DNA of 26,948 bases from Solirubrobacteraceae bacterium (GCA_016462625.1 JAEMSV010000052.1:1-26948), one strand, 5' to 3'; shown: positions 7,260 to 15,209, numbered from the stretch's first letter. Made by a program: numbers and translations. Notes: generated from the letters alone by a model not told the origin.

Positions 7260-7946
7260 CTAACTGGCTGGTTCTTCTTCGACAGGGTGGAGGGCGTCGA
7301 GCGCGATGCGCGCGGCCTCCTGTTCAGCGGCCTTCTTCGACCGGCCCGACCCGCGGCCGACGGGCGCCGCGTCCACGGAGGCGACGACCTCGAAGGTGCG
7401 CTCGTGCGGGGGTCCGATCTCGGCCACGACGGCATAGTCCACCACCTCGCCCCGACGAGCCAGGCGTTCCTGCAGGGCGGACTTGAAGTCGACGGGGTGG
7501 TCAAGGGCCTCTGCGATCTCCGGCTGGAAGGCCTCCACGACCGCTTCCGCGGTGACCTCGTAGCCGACGTGGAGGTAGCACGCGCCGATGATCGCCTCGA
7601 TCACGCTCGCCAGCACGCGCTCGGTCTCGACGAGCTGGGCCTGGGCGTCGCCCTCGGGCGCTGCGGCGCGCAGTCGCGCCGGGACCTGCAGCCGCTCGGC
7701 CACGCCCCGGCACGCGGGCCCGGAGACCGATTGCGCGCGGATCTTCGTCAGCCGCCCCGCGCCGAAGCGCTCGGCCTCCAGGCGTGGATACAGATGCGAG
7801 GTCACGGCGAGCCCCAGCACGGAGTCGCCCAGGAACGCCAGGCGCGTGTAGGAGTCGGACCGTCGCTCCGCCCAGGACTCATGGGTGAAGACCTGCCGGT
7901 GGAGGTCCTCGGGCAGTGCTTCGAGGAGTGCGGAGAGCTGGTTCAG
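7260..7946 (-). CDS. rnc: Ribonuclease III-family protein with altered catalytic site, apparent CTG start
   Basis: A 228-residue protein with the RNase III two-domain layout: nuclease domain (about 1-145; FTHESWA, LAFLGDSVLG, VIEAIIGACY) and an intact double-stranded RNA-binding domain (about 150-222; FKSALQERLARRGE, GRGSGRSKKAAEQEAA). RNase III cleaves dsRNA in rRNA and mRNA processing. Against E. coli, metal ligands E41 and D114 are replaced by A37 and S114, and E38 and E65 by T34 and A63; only D41 (D45) and E117 remain. The frame has no ATG, GTG or TTG before the conserved region. The only fitting start is CTG at 7946, overlapping the acpP stop as CTGA, which leaves the usual distance to the conserved T-H-x-S. 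Family is sure; activity is uncertain. Confidence 0.9.
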   Translation of the reverse strand: MNQLSALLEALPEDLHRQVFTHESWAERRSDSYTRLAFLGDSVLGLAVTSHLYPRLEAERFGAGRLTKIRAQSVSGPACRGVAERLQVPARLRAAAPEGDAQAQLVETERVLASVIEAIIGACYLHVGYEVTAEAVVEAFQPEIAEALDHPVDFKSALQERLARRGEVVDYAVVAEIGPPHERTFEVVASVDAAPVGRGSGRSKKAAEQEAARIALDALHPVEEEPAS

Positions 7947-8209
7947 GAGTCGAGCGGCTGTCGGGCGTCGGACGCGTGCTCGAGGACGTAGTCCACGGCC
8001 TGGCCGACGGTCAGGATCTTGGTCGCGTCCTGATCGGGGATCTTCACGCCGTAGGAGTCCTCCAGCTCGAGCACGAGCTGGTAGAGGTCGAGCGAATCGG
8101 CCTCCAGGTCCTCCTTGAACCGCGTCTCCAGCGCAATCTGGGCCGGGTCGAGCTCGAGCTCGTCCGCCAGGTGCGTTCGGACGAGATCGAAGATCTCCTC
8201 CCGAGTCAT
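7943..8209 (-). CDS. acpP: Acyl carrier protein
   Basis: An 88-residue acidic carrier protein. The phosphopantetheine attachment site is the DSL motif in EADSLDLYQ, with Ser39 as the modified residue, followed by the typical helix II-III sequence LVLELEDSYGVKIPD. ACP carries acyl chains in type II fatty acid synthesis. The ATG overlaps the plsX stop (ATGA), and its own stop overlaps the proposed CTG start of rnc (CTGA), giving a tightly coupled plsX-acpP-rnc run. The C-terminus is about ten residues longer than E. coli ACP (ending DARQPLDS). Position between plsX and rnc is the conserved location of the primary ACP gene. Confidence 0.97.
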   Translation of the reverse strand: MTREEIFDLVRTHLADELELDPAQIALETRFKEDLEADSLDLYQLVLELEDSYGVKIPDQDATKILTVGQAVDYVLEHASDARQPLDS

Positions 8210-9270
8210 GACGATCCGGGGACCGTAACGGGCTCCGCGGACGCCGCGGGGGCGCTCCGGAGAGCCCCGGCGGCCTCGAGCGCCTCGCGGGTCTTCCCCA
8301 CGACGTCACCCTCGGTCCCGCGAGCCGCGAGGAGAATCGCCCGGGCGACGCCCTCACGGGTGAATCGGCCGTGCGGCACGACGCCGAGCCGGCGCAGGCC
8401 GAGCAGGTAGGCGCCGCCCTGCATCTCCGGATCGATCTCCGCGTGGAAGTCGTAGAGCGAGGGCTTCAGCAGGAAGTTGCCGACCTTCGCGCGCAGCGAG
8501 CGGCCGGCGATCTCCTTGACCTCGCGCAGCGTCCGCTGCGAGGTCCCCTCGAGGACCTTCAGCGCGACGTTGCCGCTGAAGCCGTCGGCGACGACGACGT
8601 CCGCGACACCCTCGAGGAGCCGGTGGCCCTCGACGTTGCCGACGAAATCGAGCCCTGCCGCCATGGAGAGCCGGGCGTGGGCCTCGACGACCTCCGCCGT
8701 GCCCTTGGTCGGCTCCTCGCCGTTGGAGAGGAGCGCGACACGAGGCCGCTCGACCCCCAGCACGACCTGAGAGAGTGCGGCGCCCATGTACGCGAACTGC
8801 ACGAGATGCTCGGGCCGGACCTCGACGTTGGCACCGACGTCCAGCAGCGTCACGGGGTCGCCGGGGATCGGGAGGGTCAGCGCCAGCGCCGGGCGGTGGA
8901 TCCCCCGGGCGCGCTTGATGTTGAACAGGCCCGCGGCGAGCGCGGTGCCTGTGGAGCCGCCCGAGACGAGCGCATCAGCGCGCCCCTCGGCGACGGCGGC
9001 GGCGGCCCGGACGATCGAGGCGTCGCGGGTCGAGCGCGCCGCTGCGGCCGCATCGGCGGCCTTCGCGATCGAGATCGGGGCGTCGACGACCTCGACCCCG
9101 TCGGGGACGGGGCCCATCTCCGCAGCGGGACCGAAGAGGAGGACGCGCACGCCCTGCTCCGCGGCGATTGCCGCACCAGCAGCTACCTCAGCCGGGCCGA
9201 GGTCGGCTCCGTTGGCGTCGACGGCGACCGTGATCGTCGCCGGCGGACTGTGCAACGGGACCGACGGCAC
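8206..9270 (-). CDS. plsX: Phosphate acyltransferase PlsX
   Basis: A 354-residue protein with the PlsX fold. It shows the N-terminal strand VAVDANGADLGP, the phosphate-binding segment VSGGSTGTALAAGLF, LLDVGANVEVRPEHLVQFAYMG and the C-terminal VADGFSGNVALK. PlsX converts acyl-ACP to acyl-phosphate for glycerol-3-phosphate acylation, the first step of phospholipid synthesis, at the membrane surface. The usual MGGD motif near the N-terminus reads NGAD here; the Asp is kept. The annotated start is a GTG directly after the rpmF stop; an in-frame TTG six codons later is an alternative. The last about 25 residues are Ala/Pro-rich and probably disordered. The arrangement rpmF-plsX-acpP links ribosome and lipid synthesis genes in one operon. 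Confidence 0.96.
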   Translation of the reverse strand: MPSVPLHSPPATITVAVDANGADLGPAEVAAGAAIAAEQGVRVLLFGPAAEMGPVPDGVEVVDAPISIAKAADAAAAARSTRDASIVRAAAAVAEGRADALVSGGSTGTALAAGLFNIKRARGIHRPALALTLPIPGDPVTLLDVGANVEVRPEHLVQFAYMGAALSQVVLGVERPRVALLSNGEEPTKGTAEVVEAHARLSMAAGLDFVGNVEGHRLLEGVADVVVADGFSGNVALKVLEGTSQRTLREVKEIAGRSLRAKVGNFLLKPSLYDFHAEIDPEMQGGAYLLGLRRLGVVPHGRFTREGVARAILLAARGTEGDVVGKTREALEAAGALRSAPAASAEPVTVPGSS

Positions 9271-9477
9271 CTAGTGGTCGTGATCGTGGTGGTCGTGCCC
9301 ACCAGCGGGCGCGACGACCTCACGGCCGGCGTAGAAGCCGCAGGTCGGGCAGACCCGGTGCGGACGGCGCGGGCTGTGGCACTGCGGGCACGAGTTGTAC
9401 GTCGGAGCCTGCAGCTTGTGCTGCGAGCGCCGCTTGGTCGTGCGGCTGTGTGATTGCTTCTGCTTGGGTACGGCCAT
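9271..9477 (-). CDS. rpmF: 50S ribosomal protein L32, zinc-ribbon form with His/Asp-rich tail
   Basis: A 68-residue L32 starting MAVPKQKQSHSRTTKRR, the invariant beginning of the family, which fixes the ATG at 9477. Cysteines C30, C33, C43 and C46 form the CxxC...CxxC zinc ribbon, so this is the zinc-containing form. The C-terminus is unusual: after the core comes GGHDHHDHDH, a nine-residue His/Asp run likely to bind metal. L32 sits near the peptidyl-transferase region of the large subunit. No Shine-Dalgarno is evident, and a TATCCT sequence about 10 bp before the ATG could be the -10 box of a leaderless transcript. It appears to be the first gene of the rpmF-plsX-acpP-rnc-smc operon. Confidence 0.96.
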   Translation of the reverse strand: MAVPKQKQSHSRTTKRRSQHKLQAPTYNSCPQCHSPRRPHRVCPTCGFYAGREVVAPAGGHDHHDHDH

Positions 9478-9556
9478 GGGCAGGCGAGGATACAAGAGCG
9501 AGCGCGACCCTGGAGAAGCCGGGGTCCTGGCCCCTGCCTCCAGGCGCCAGCAGGTG
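9478..9556. promoter_or_regulatory. Divergent promoter region for rpmF operon and adenylate cyclase
   Basis: This 79-bp gap separates the rpmF start (minus strand) from the preferred cyclase start (plus strand). The minus strand carries TATCCT at 9492-9487, a fair -10 box that would place transcription start at or next to the rpmF ATG. No clear -35 box is seen. For the cyclase direction I could not pick a promoter. If the cyclase used ATG 9476 instead, the two start codons would overlap in the palindrome CCATGG. Confidence 0.3.
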
Positions 9557-11074
9557 ATGGCGTTCATGCGCTCGCCGCGGTTCCGCTACGCCCTGATCCG
9601 GGTCGTGCTCTCGACCGCGATGGTCATCGCGAATCTCATCGGCGCCGCTGTCGCCTTCGTCATGGTCGTGTGGGTCGTTCCCTTCCCCGCCCTCGACGAG
9701 CTCGACGATTCCCAGTGGTGGATCCCGTTCATCGCGCTGGGCGGTTACCTGGTCGTCGCAATCGGCATCGGCATCGTGCTCAGCCTCAAGCGCACGGCAC
9801 CCGTCCGGACCTGGGCCATCAGCGGCCGGCCGGCGACTCCCCTCGAGCAGGACCTGATCCTGAAGCTGCCGCGGCAGCTCGTCGCAATCCAGGTGGTCCT
9901 GTGGGTGGTCGGCGGCACGCTCTTCACCCTCTGGGCCCTGGTCTTCTACTCCCCCGAGCTGGCCTTCGACGTCGCGATCTCGGCCTTCCTCGCGGCCCTC
10001 GGCACCTGGGGTTTCGCCTACCTGAGCGCCGAGCGCATCCTGCGGCCGCTCGCCGCCGACTCGCTCTCCTCCGGCGCGCCGGCGAACCCGACCACCGCCA
10101 GCGTGAGCGTGAGCATCCTGCTGACCTGGGGATTGAGCACCGGCGTCCCGGTCATCGCCCTGGCGTTGATCGGCCTCGGAGAGCTCGTCGGGATCCTCGA
10201 GGCGACGCCCGACGACCTCGCGGTGGCGATGCTCGCGCTGGCTGCCGTCGCCCTGATCGTCGGGTTCCTGCAGACCATCCTCGTCGCCCGCTCGATCGCC
10301 GATCCGATCGTCGCGCTGCGCAAGGCCATCGGGCAGCTTCGGCTCGGCGACCTCGACGCGCACTCCCCCGTCTACGACGGCAGCGAGATCGGGCAGCTGC
10401 AGGCCGGCTTCAACGAGATGGTCGACGGGCTGCGCGAGCGCGAGCGGCTCCATGACCTCTTCGGTCGCCAGGTCGGCCACGACGTCGCGCGCCTGGCCCT
10501 GGAACGCGGCGTGCAGCTGGGCGGCGAGCAGCGGGAGATCGCGGTCCTGTTCATCGACATCGTGGGATCGACGGCGATGGCGTTCGAGCGCCCCGCGACC
10601 GAGGTCGTCGCGCTGCTGAACCGGTTCTTCGAGGTCGTCGTCGAGATCACCGACCAGCACGGCGGGTTCGTCAACAAGTTCGAGGGCGACGCGGCCCTCT
10701 GCATCTTCGGCGCCCCTCTGGACCGCGAGGACGCGGCCGGCGACGCCCTCCGCGCGGCACGGGCCCTGCGCGACGCCCTCGAGCAGACGGTCCCTGAGCT
10801 GACGGCGGCGATCGGCGTCTCTGCGGGCCCCGCCGTCGCCGGGAACGTCGGCTCGGCGGCGCGGTTCGAGTACACGGTGATCGGCGACCCCGTCAACGAG
10901 GCGTCCCGCCTTACCGAGCTGGCGAAGTCGACGCCCGGGCGGCTGCTGGCCTCCGCGGCGGTCGTGGACCGCGCCGATCCCGACGAGCCGGCGTTCTGGG
11001 AGCTCGACGGCGAGGTGGTCCTGCGGGGGCGCAGCGAGCCGACGGCCCTCGCCGTGCCGATCAGTCGAACTTGA
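9557..11074 (+). CDS. Membrane-bound class III adenylate cyclase with HAMP domain
   Basis: A 505-residue protein. About six membrane helices (near residues 18-42, 54-76, 108-130, 136-156, 184-208, 222-243) lead into a HAMP domain (about 244-296; VARSIADPIVALRKAI) and a cyclase homology domain (about 326-455). This layout matches the mycobacterial Rv1318c-Rv1320c/Rv3645 group. Catalytic residues look complete: metal-binding D334 (FIDIVGST) and D378, adenine-specifying K374 (NKFEGD) and D444 (VIGDPVNEASR), and transition-state N447 and R451. It should therefore make cAMP from ATP. The start could be ATG 9557, GTG 9554 or the upstream ATG 9476. Its 3' end overlaps the convergent yceD gene by 14 nt. 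It interrupts the usual yceD-rpmF pair. Confidence 0.93.
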   Translation: MAFMRSPRFRYALIRVVLSTAMVIANLIGAAVAFVMVVWVVPFPALDELDDSQWWIPFIALGGYLVVAIGIGIVLSLKRTAPVRTWAISGRPATPLEQDLILKLPRQLVAIQVVLWVVGGTLFTLWALVFYSPELAFDVAISAFLAALGTWGFAYLSAERILRPLAADSLSSGAPANPTTASVSVSILLTWGLSTGVPVIALALIGLGELVGILEATPDDLAVAMLALAAVALIVGFLQTILVARSIADPIVALRKAIGQLRLGDLDAHSPVYDGSEIGQLQAGFNEMVDGLRERERLHDLFGRQVGHDVARLALERGVQLGGEQREIAVLFIDIVGSTAMAFERPATEVVALLNRFFEVVVEITDQHGGFVNKFEGDAALCIFGAPLDREDAAGDALRAARALRDALEQTVPELTAAIGVSAGPAVAGNVGSAARFEYTVIGDPVNEASRLTELAKSTPGRLLASAAVVDRADPDEPAFWELDGEVVLRGRSEPTALAVPISRT

Positions 11075-11591
11075 GCTCGTCGAGCTTGGCCCAGCGCGGA
11101 TCCTTCTCCGGCTCGGCGCTCTCGGTCCGCGTTCCGTCTTCGGCGTCGTCGGTGCCGAGCATCGCGCGCTGACGGGCCAGGCAGGCGTCGGTGTCGGGGC
11201 AGCTCAGCTGGACCGGGAGCGCGAGCACGAGCGCGTCGCGGGCCCACCCGACGAGGTCGAGGAGCTCTTCCTTGCCGTCGAGGTACGGGCTGGTCAGGTC
11301 GTCGCCGCCGCCGGGCTGGTTGACCTCGCGCGCATCCACGGCCTGATGGATGACGGCATCCTCCAGGCAGCGCATGCACATCCCACGCACGTCGGTCTCG
11401 AACCGCAGGCGCATGCTGTACCCGTTGCCGGTCATGCGGCTGATGTCGAGGATGACGTCGGCGTCGTCGGCCGTGTAGTCGACGTCAGCAAACCGCAGCG
11501 GCGCAAAGCTCGTCGCGAGCGCCAGTCGCCGCCCCTCCCCCGCACCCAGTCGCAGCCGGCCAATATCGAACGTGTCGGTCTCGGCGGCCAT
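11061..11591 (-). CDS. yceD: YceD/DUF177-family protein (large-subunit rRNA accumulation factor)
   Basis: A 176-residue DUF177 protein. The core shows the conserved CMRCLE pair of cysteines, then a second cysteine pair region (LSCPDTDACLARQ), and the family's C-terminal signature DPRWAKLDELKF. DUF177 proteins are normally encoded directly upstream of rpmF and are linked to 23S rRNA accumulation and L32. Here the partner rpmF lies on the same strand but about 1.6 kb downstream, with an opposite-strand cyclase in between. The ATG at 11591 (MAAETDTFDIGRLRL) is chosen because the frame upstream of it loses all family similarity. The four cysteines may bind zinc. It converges on the cyclase with a 14-nt overlap. 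Confidence 0.88.
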   Translation of the reverse strand: MAAETDTFDIGRLRLGAGEGRRLALATSFAPLRFADVDYTADDADVILDISRMTGNGYSMRLRFETDVRGMCMRCLEDAVIHQAVDAREVNQPGGGDDLTSPYLDGKEELLDLVGWARDALVLALPVQLSCPDTDACLARQRAMLGTDDAEDGTRTESAEPEKDPRWAKLDELKFD

Positions 11592-11637
11592 GGACCCAGC
11601 GTAGCCGTGCCGCCCGCCGTCGCGGGATGATGGCGAC

Positions 11638-12609
11638 ATGCGCGCGATGGTGCTCGACCGGCCCGGCTCCCCGCTGCGCCTTGGGGAGCTGCCCGACCCT
11701 GTTCCGGCCGCCGGCCAGGTCGTCGTCCGCGTGCTCGCGTGCGGTGTCTGCCGGACCGATCTGCATATCCGCGACGGCGAGGTCAAACCCGCCGCCGGGG
11801 ATGGTGGATATCCGATCGTCCCGGGCCATCAGATCGTCGGGGAGCGTGAGGACACGGGCGAGCGCGTCGGGATCCCGTGGCTCGGCTGGACGTGCGGCGC
11901 ATGCCGCTACTGCGCCGACGGCCGCGAGAACCTCTGCGACCGCGGGCGCTTCACCGGGCTCGACCTCCCCGGTGGCTTCGCCGAGTGGACCGTCGCCGAT
12001 CCGCGGTTCTGCTTCCCGCTGCCCGCGGCGCTCGGCGACGCCGTGGCCGCCGCGCCACTGCTCTGCGCCGGGCTCATAGGCCACCGGACGCTGCGCCTGG
12101 CCGGGGACCCCCGTCGGGTGGGGATCTACGGCTTCGGCGCCGCGGCCCACCTGGTCTGCCAGATCGCCGTCCACGAGGGGCGTGAGGTCTACGCGTTCAC
12201 CCGGGCCGGGGACGACGAGGGACAGGCGTTCGCCCGGAAGCTCGGGGCGGTGTGGGCAGGAGCCTCGGACGAGCGGCCCCCCGAGGAGCTCGACGCCGCG
12301 TTGATCTTCGCGCCGGTCGGCGCGTTGGTTCCCGCGGCGCTGGCAGCGGTCGCCAAGGGTGCGCCGGTCGTCTGCGGCGGCATCCACATGAGCGACATCC
12401 CGAGCTTCCCCTACGCCCTGCTCTGGGGCGAGCGCGAGCTGCGCTCGGTCGCCAACCTGACCCGCGAGGACGGGCGCGAGTTCCTTGGCCTCGCCGAGCG
12501 GGCCGGCGTGCGGACCCAGACGACGACGTATCCGCTCGAGCGCGCCGAGGACGCGCTCGAGGATCTGCGAGCCGGGCGCCTGGAGGGCGCCGCGGTCCTG
12601 ACCCTCTAG
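11638..12609 (+). CDS. Zinc-dependent alcohol dehydrogenase (MDR superfamily)
   Basis: A 323-residue medium-chain dehydrogenase. The GroES-like domain carries catalytic zinc ligands C38 (CGVCRTD), H64 (PGHQ) and C143 (PLLCAG), and the structural zinc site has C86, C89, C92 and C100 (CGACRYCADGRENLC). The Rossmann segment GIYGFGAAAHL follows. The usual GHE is GHQ, a variant of the short AdhA-like subgroup that is about 320-330 residues long. It should oxidise or reduce an alcohol/aldehyde with NAD(P); the substrate is unknown. It diverges from yceD over 46 bp. It converges on the acyl-CoA synthetase gene so tightly that both stop codons share the tetranucleotide CTAG. Confidence 0.92.
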   Translation: MRAMVLDRPGSPLRLGELPDPVPAAGQVVVRVLACGVCRTDLHIRDGEVKPAAGDGGYPIVPGHQIVGEREDTGERVGIPWLGWTCGACRYCADGRENLCDRGRFTGLDLPGGFAEWTVADPRFCFPLPAALGDAVAAAPLLCAGLIGHRTLRLAGDPRRVGIYGFGAAAHLVCQIAVHEGREVYAFTRAGDDEGQAFARKLGAVWAGASDERPPEELDAALIFAPVGALVPAALAAVAKGAPVVCGGIHMSDIPSFPYALLWGERELRSVANLTREDGREFLGLAERAGVRTQTTTYPLERAEDALEDLRAGRLEGAAVLTL

Positions 12610-14219
12610 ACCTGCTCGCGCAGCTCCCGCTTGAGGACCTTGCCCGTCGCGTTGCGCGGGAGCTCCTCGACGAAGTGGATCTCGCGCGGCACCTTGAATC
12701 GGGCGAGGTTCGCCTTGACGTGGTCCTTCATGTCGTCCTCGGTGACGGTGCCGTCCTCGTGCACCACGGCGAACGCCACGAGACGCTGGCCCCATTCGTC
12801 GTCGGCAACGCCCAGGACGGCGACCTCGTGGATCGCGTCGTGGCTGGCCAGGAGATCCTCGACCTCCCGGGGGAAGACGTTCTCGCCGCCGGAGACGATC
12901 ATCTCGTCGTCGCGGCCGTCGATGAACAGGCGCCCGCCCTCATCGAAGTGCCCGACATCGCCGGAGCTCATCAGGCCGTCGATGATCTCCTTCCCACCGC
13001 CGCCGGTGTAGCCCTCGAACTGCATCTCGTTGCCGACGAAGATGCGCCCGACCTGGCCCTGCGGGACCTCGCGGCCCTGGTCGTCGTAGAGACGGACCGT
13101 CGTTCCGTGGGGCGGCCGGCCGGCCGTGCCCGGCGCGGCGCGAAGATCCGCCGGCGTGGCGATGGACGCCCAGGCGACCTCGGTCGAGCCGTAGAGGTTG
13201 TAGAGCACGTCACCGAAGGTGTTCATCGCCTCGACCGCGAGCTCGCCCGGAAGCGCGGAGCCCGACGCCGCGATGATGCGCAGCGACGAGGTGTCGTACT
13301 TCGCGAGCACCTCGGGGCCGACGTCGAGGATGCGCTGGAGCATCACCGGGACGACGGCGAGCGTGGTGCAGCGATTCTCGGCGATGGCCGCCAGCGTGGA
13401 CTCCGGGTCGAACCGGCGGCGCAGCACGATCGTCGAGCGCAGCGACATCGCGAGGAAGAAGTGCGCCAGGCCCCAGGAGTGGAACAGCGGCGCGGCGATC
13501 ATGGTCCGCTCGTGGGCCTTCAGCGGGATCTTGCTGAACAGCGAGGCCGCCGGATCGAGCGACTTCGGCTGCGGGCGGGCCGCGCCCTTCGGGGTGCCGG
13601 TCGTGCCGCTGGTGAGGATCACGATTCGGCCCGGGTTCTCGGGCGGCGGGACGTCGGTGGGATCGCCGGTCGCGATCAGCTCGGCGAGGGTCTCCTCGGG
13701 ACAGGCGGTGTCGCCGTCGGTCCAGGCGACGAACTGCGTGAGGTGGTCGCCGGCGTTGGAGCAGAGCTCGCGGAACTCCTCGTCGTACACGATCGCGGAG
13801 GGCTGCTCCCGGGCGCAGACGTCAGCGATCTGCGGGCCGGCGAACATCGTGTTCAGGTACAGCGCGTGGGCGCCGATCTTCGACAGCGCGATCGTCGCCT
13901 CGACGAAACCCCGGTGGTTGCGGCACAGCAGCGCGACGTTGTCGCCGGCCTTGATCCCGCGCGAGGTCAGCGCGTTCGCCAGGCTGTTCGTGCGGCGGTG
14001 GATCTGCCCGAAGGTCAGGACGCCGAGCTCGTCGATGATGCCCGGCTGGTCGCCGCGCACGGCGGCCGCGGCGGCGTAGCCGCCGGCAGGTGTGGGGCCG
14101 TAGGTCTTCAGCGCCATCGCCAGGCCGACGAAGCGGCCGGGTGGCATGGGCTGCACGATGCCCGTGCGCCCGAGCTGCTGCAGGGTGTGCAGCTTCGTTC
14201 CGATGACCCCGAGTTGCAT
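12606..14219 (-). CDS. AMP-forming acyl-CoA synthetase (FadD-like)
   Basis: A 537-residue member of the ANL superfamily. The motifs are in order: phosphate-binding loop ILTSGTTGTPKG (201-212), adenine/carboxylate region YGSTE (343-347), the hinge region following DVGHFDEGGRLFIDGR, GGENVFPREVE (444-454), and catalytic Lys527 in NATGKVLK. It activates a carboxylic acid, probably a medium or long-chain fatty acid, to the acyl-CoA via an acyl-AMP. The N-terminal 50 residues (TLQQLGRTGIVQPMPP, ALKTYGPTPAGGY) resemble mycobacterial FadD2-like proteins. ATG 14219 fits the family N-terminus; the frame upstream is not similar to the family. The stop shares CTAG with the convergent dehydrogenase. A hypothetical gene ends 10 nt upstream on the same strand. 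Confidence 0.94.
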   Translation of the reverse strand: MQLGVIGTKLHTLQQLGRTGIVQPMPPGRFVGLAMALKTYGPTPAGGYAAAAAVRGDQPGIIDELGVLTFGQIHRRTNSLANALTSRGIKAGDNVALLCRNHRGFVEATIALSKIGAHALYLNTMFAGPQIADVCAREQPSAIVYDEEFRELCSNAGDHLTQFVAWTDGDTACPEETLAELIATGDPTDVPPPENPGRIVILTSGTTGTPKGAARPQPKSLDPAASLFSKIPLKAHERTMIAAPLFHSWGLAHFFLAMSLRSTIVLRRRFDPESTLAAIAENRCTTLAVVPVMLQRILDVGPEVLAKYDTSSLRIIAASGSALPGELAVEAMNTFGDVLYNLYGSTEVAWASIATPADLRAAPGTAGRPPHGTTVRLYDDQGREVPQGQVGRIFVGNEMQFEGYTGGGGKEIIDGLMSSGDVGHFDEGGRLFIDGRDDEMIVSGGENVFPREVEDLLASHDAIHEVAVLGVADDEWGQRLVAFAVVHEDGTVTEDDMKDHVKANLARFKVPREIHFVEELPRNATGKVLKRELREQV

Positions 14220-14229
14220 TCCGTGCAAT

Positions 14230-15162
14230 CTAGGGGAGCGAGACGTTCTGTGGTACTTCGCCCCGCTCCACGAACGCGTAGATGTCGGCGGCCCGCCTCG
14301 GATTGAGGTACACGTGGCGCTGCCCAACGGATGGCTTCTCCTGCAGGAGATCGGCCTGCAGCAGCGCCTCGCCGACCCGCTCTGCGAGCTCGCGGTCGTT
14401 GCCTGCGAAGCCGCGCGCGAGGTGGGCGAACTCCGTGTGGTACCCGCCCCATTTGCCCATCCCTGCGAGTCGCTGCAGGATCCGGCGGGCAACGCGGCGC
14501 GCGGGATCGGGGTCGTCGTGCGGGCGGGAGACACCGCCGTGCCCCTCGAACAGTGCGAGGACGGCGTCATCGTTGGCCGCGTCGTCGTGGTGGTCGGCCG
14601 GGCGGCCGCCGAAGCGCGCGATCGCCTCGGCGACGCGGAGCGGGTGCACCGCGCCGACCGGCGGGCTCAGCGATTCCTGCGCACCCTTGAACGCGTTGGT
14701 CGGCAACGCCGACGGCGAGGTGCGCAGCCGGTCGATCTCCGCGGCCTGCTCCTCGAAGGCGTAGACCGCCAGCTCGGGCTCCGGGTCCTCCTGGGGATAG
14801 GCGAGCACGAGGAAGCCGTCGAGCTCCCCGCACATCAGCTGCAGGTCGGAGATGGCGGCGGGCGGTGGCGGGCCGACGACGTCGATCAGGGTGCCGACGG
14901 CGGCGGCGGTCAGCAGCCACTCCCGGTCGGTGACGACGGCGGGATCGGCACGGAGCTTCGCGTCGATCGGCGTCGCGGCGAGCAGCATCCCCTCGCCCGA
15001 CGCGAAGGCGACGACGACGGGTTTGTCCTTGCCCGAGCGGGCCTGTGTGAGCTCATGCGCCCCCTCGCGGAGCTCGCCTACCAGGAGCTCGTGCAGCCAG
15101 GCACCACGGGTCTTCGGCGCCTCGACGCCCCCCGCTTCCGTGAGTGCTCGCCGCAGCGACAT
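14230..15162 (-). CDS. Hypothetical protein with C-terminal winged-helix-like region
   Basis: A 310-residue soluble protein I do not recognise. ATG 15162 (MSLRRALTEAGG) is chosen over a TTG two codons upstream. The first about 160 residues are mixed alpha/beta with segments VVVAFASGEGMLLAATPID and LDGFLVLAYPQEDP. Residues about 185-215 are rich in His and Asp (ADHHDDAANDD). The last about 80 residues (RRVARRILQRLAGMGKWGG, ELAERVGEALLQADLL, then a hairpin before YLNPRRAADIYAFVERG) look like a winged helix, so nucleic-acid binding is possible. It is transcribed divergently, over 47 bp, from the nuclease-like gene, suggesting a shared promoter. The coding frame is well supported by codon pattern and tight packing. 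Confidence 0.75.
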   Translation of the reverse strand: MSLRRALTEAGGVEAPKTRGAWLHELLVGELREGAHELTQARSGKDKPVVVAFASGEGMLLAATPIDAKLRADPAVVTDREWLLTAAAVGTLIDVVGPPPPAAISDLQLMCGELDGFLVLAYPQEDPEPELAVYAFEEQAAEIDRLRTSPSALPTNAFKGAQESLSPPVGAVHPLRVAEAIARFGGRPADHHDDAANDDAVLALFEGHGGVSRPHDDPDPARRVARRILQRLAGMGKWGGYHTEFAHLARGFAGNDRELAERVGEALLQADLLQEKPSVGQRHVYLNPRRAADIYAFVERGEVPQNVSLP

Positions 15163-15209
15163 CGGCAAAGCGTATTCCGTCCGGCCTCGCTGCTGGGGTT
15201 GTCGCTGCC

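Noticed and set aside
4122..7991. A very long open frame on the + strand opposite smc and rnc
   Set aside because: GC-rich genes leave open antisense frames. The translation is low-complexity (Leu/Arg/Gly/Asp-rich) with no domain, while the minus strand encodes clear SMC and RNase III.
7947..8357. Extension of rnc upstream to an ATG at 8357
   Set aside because: It would run through the whole of acpP in another frame, giving Arg/Pro-rich sequence unlike any RNase III.
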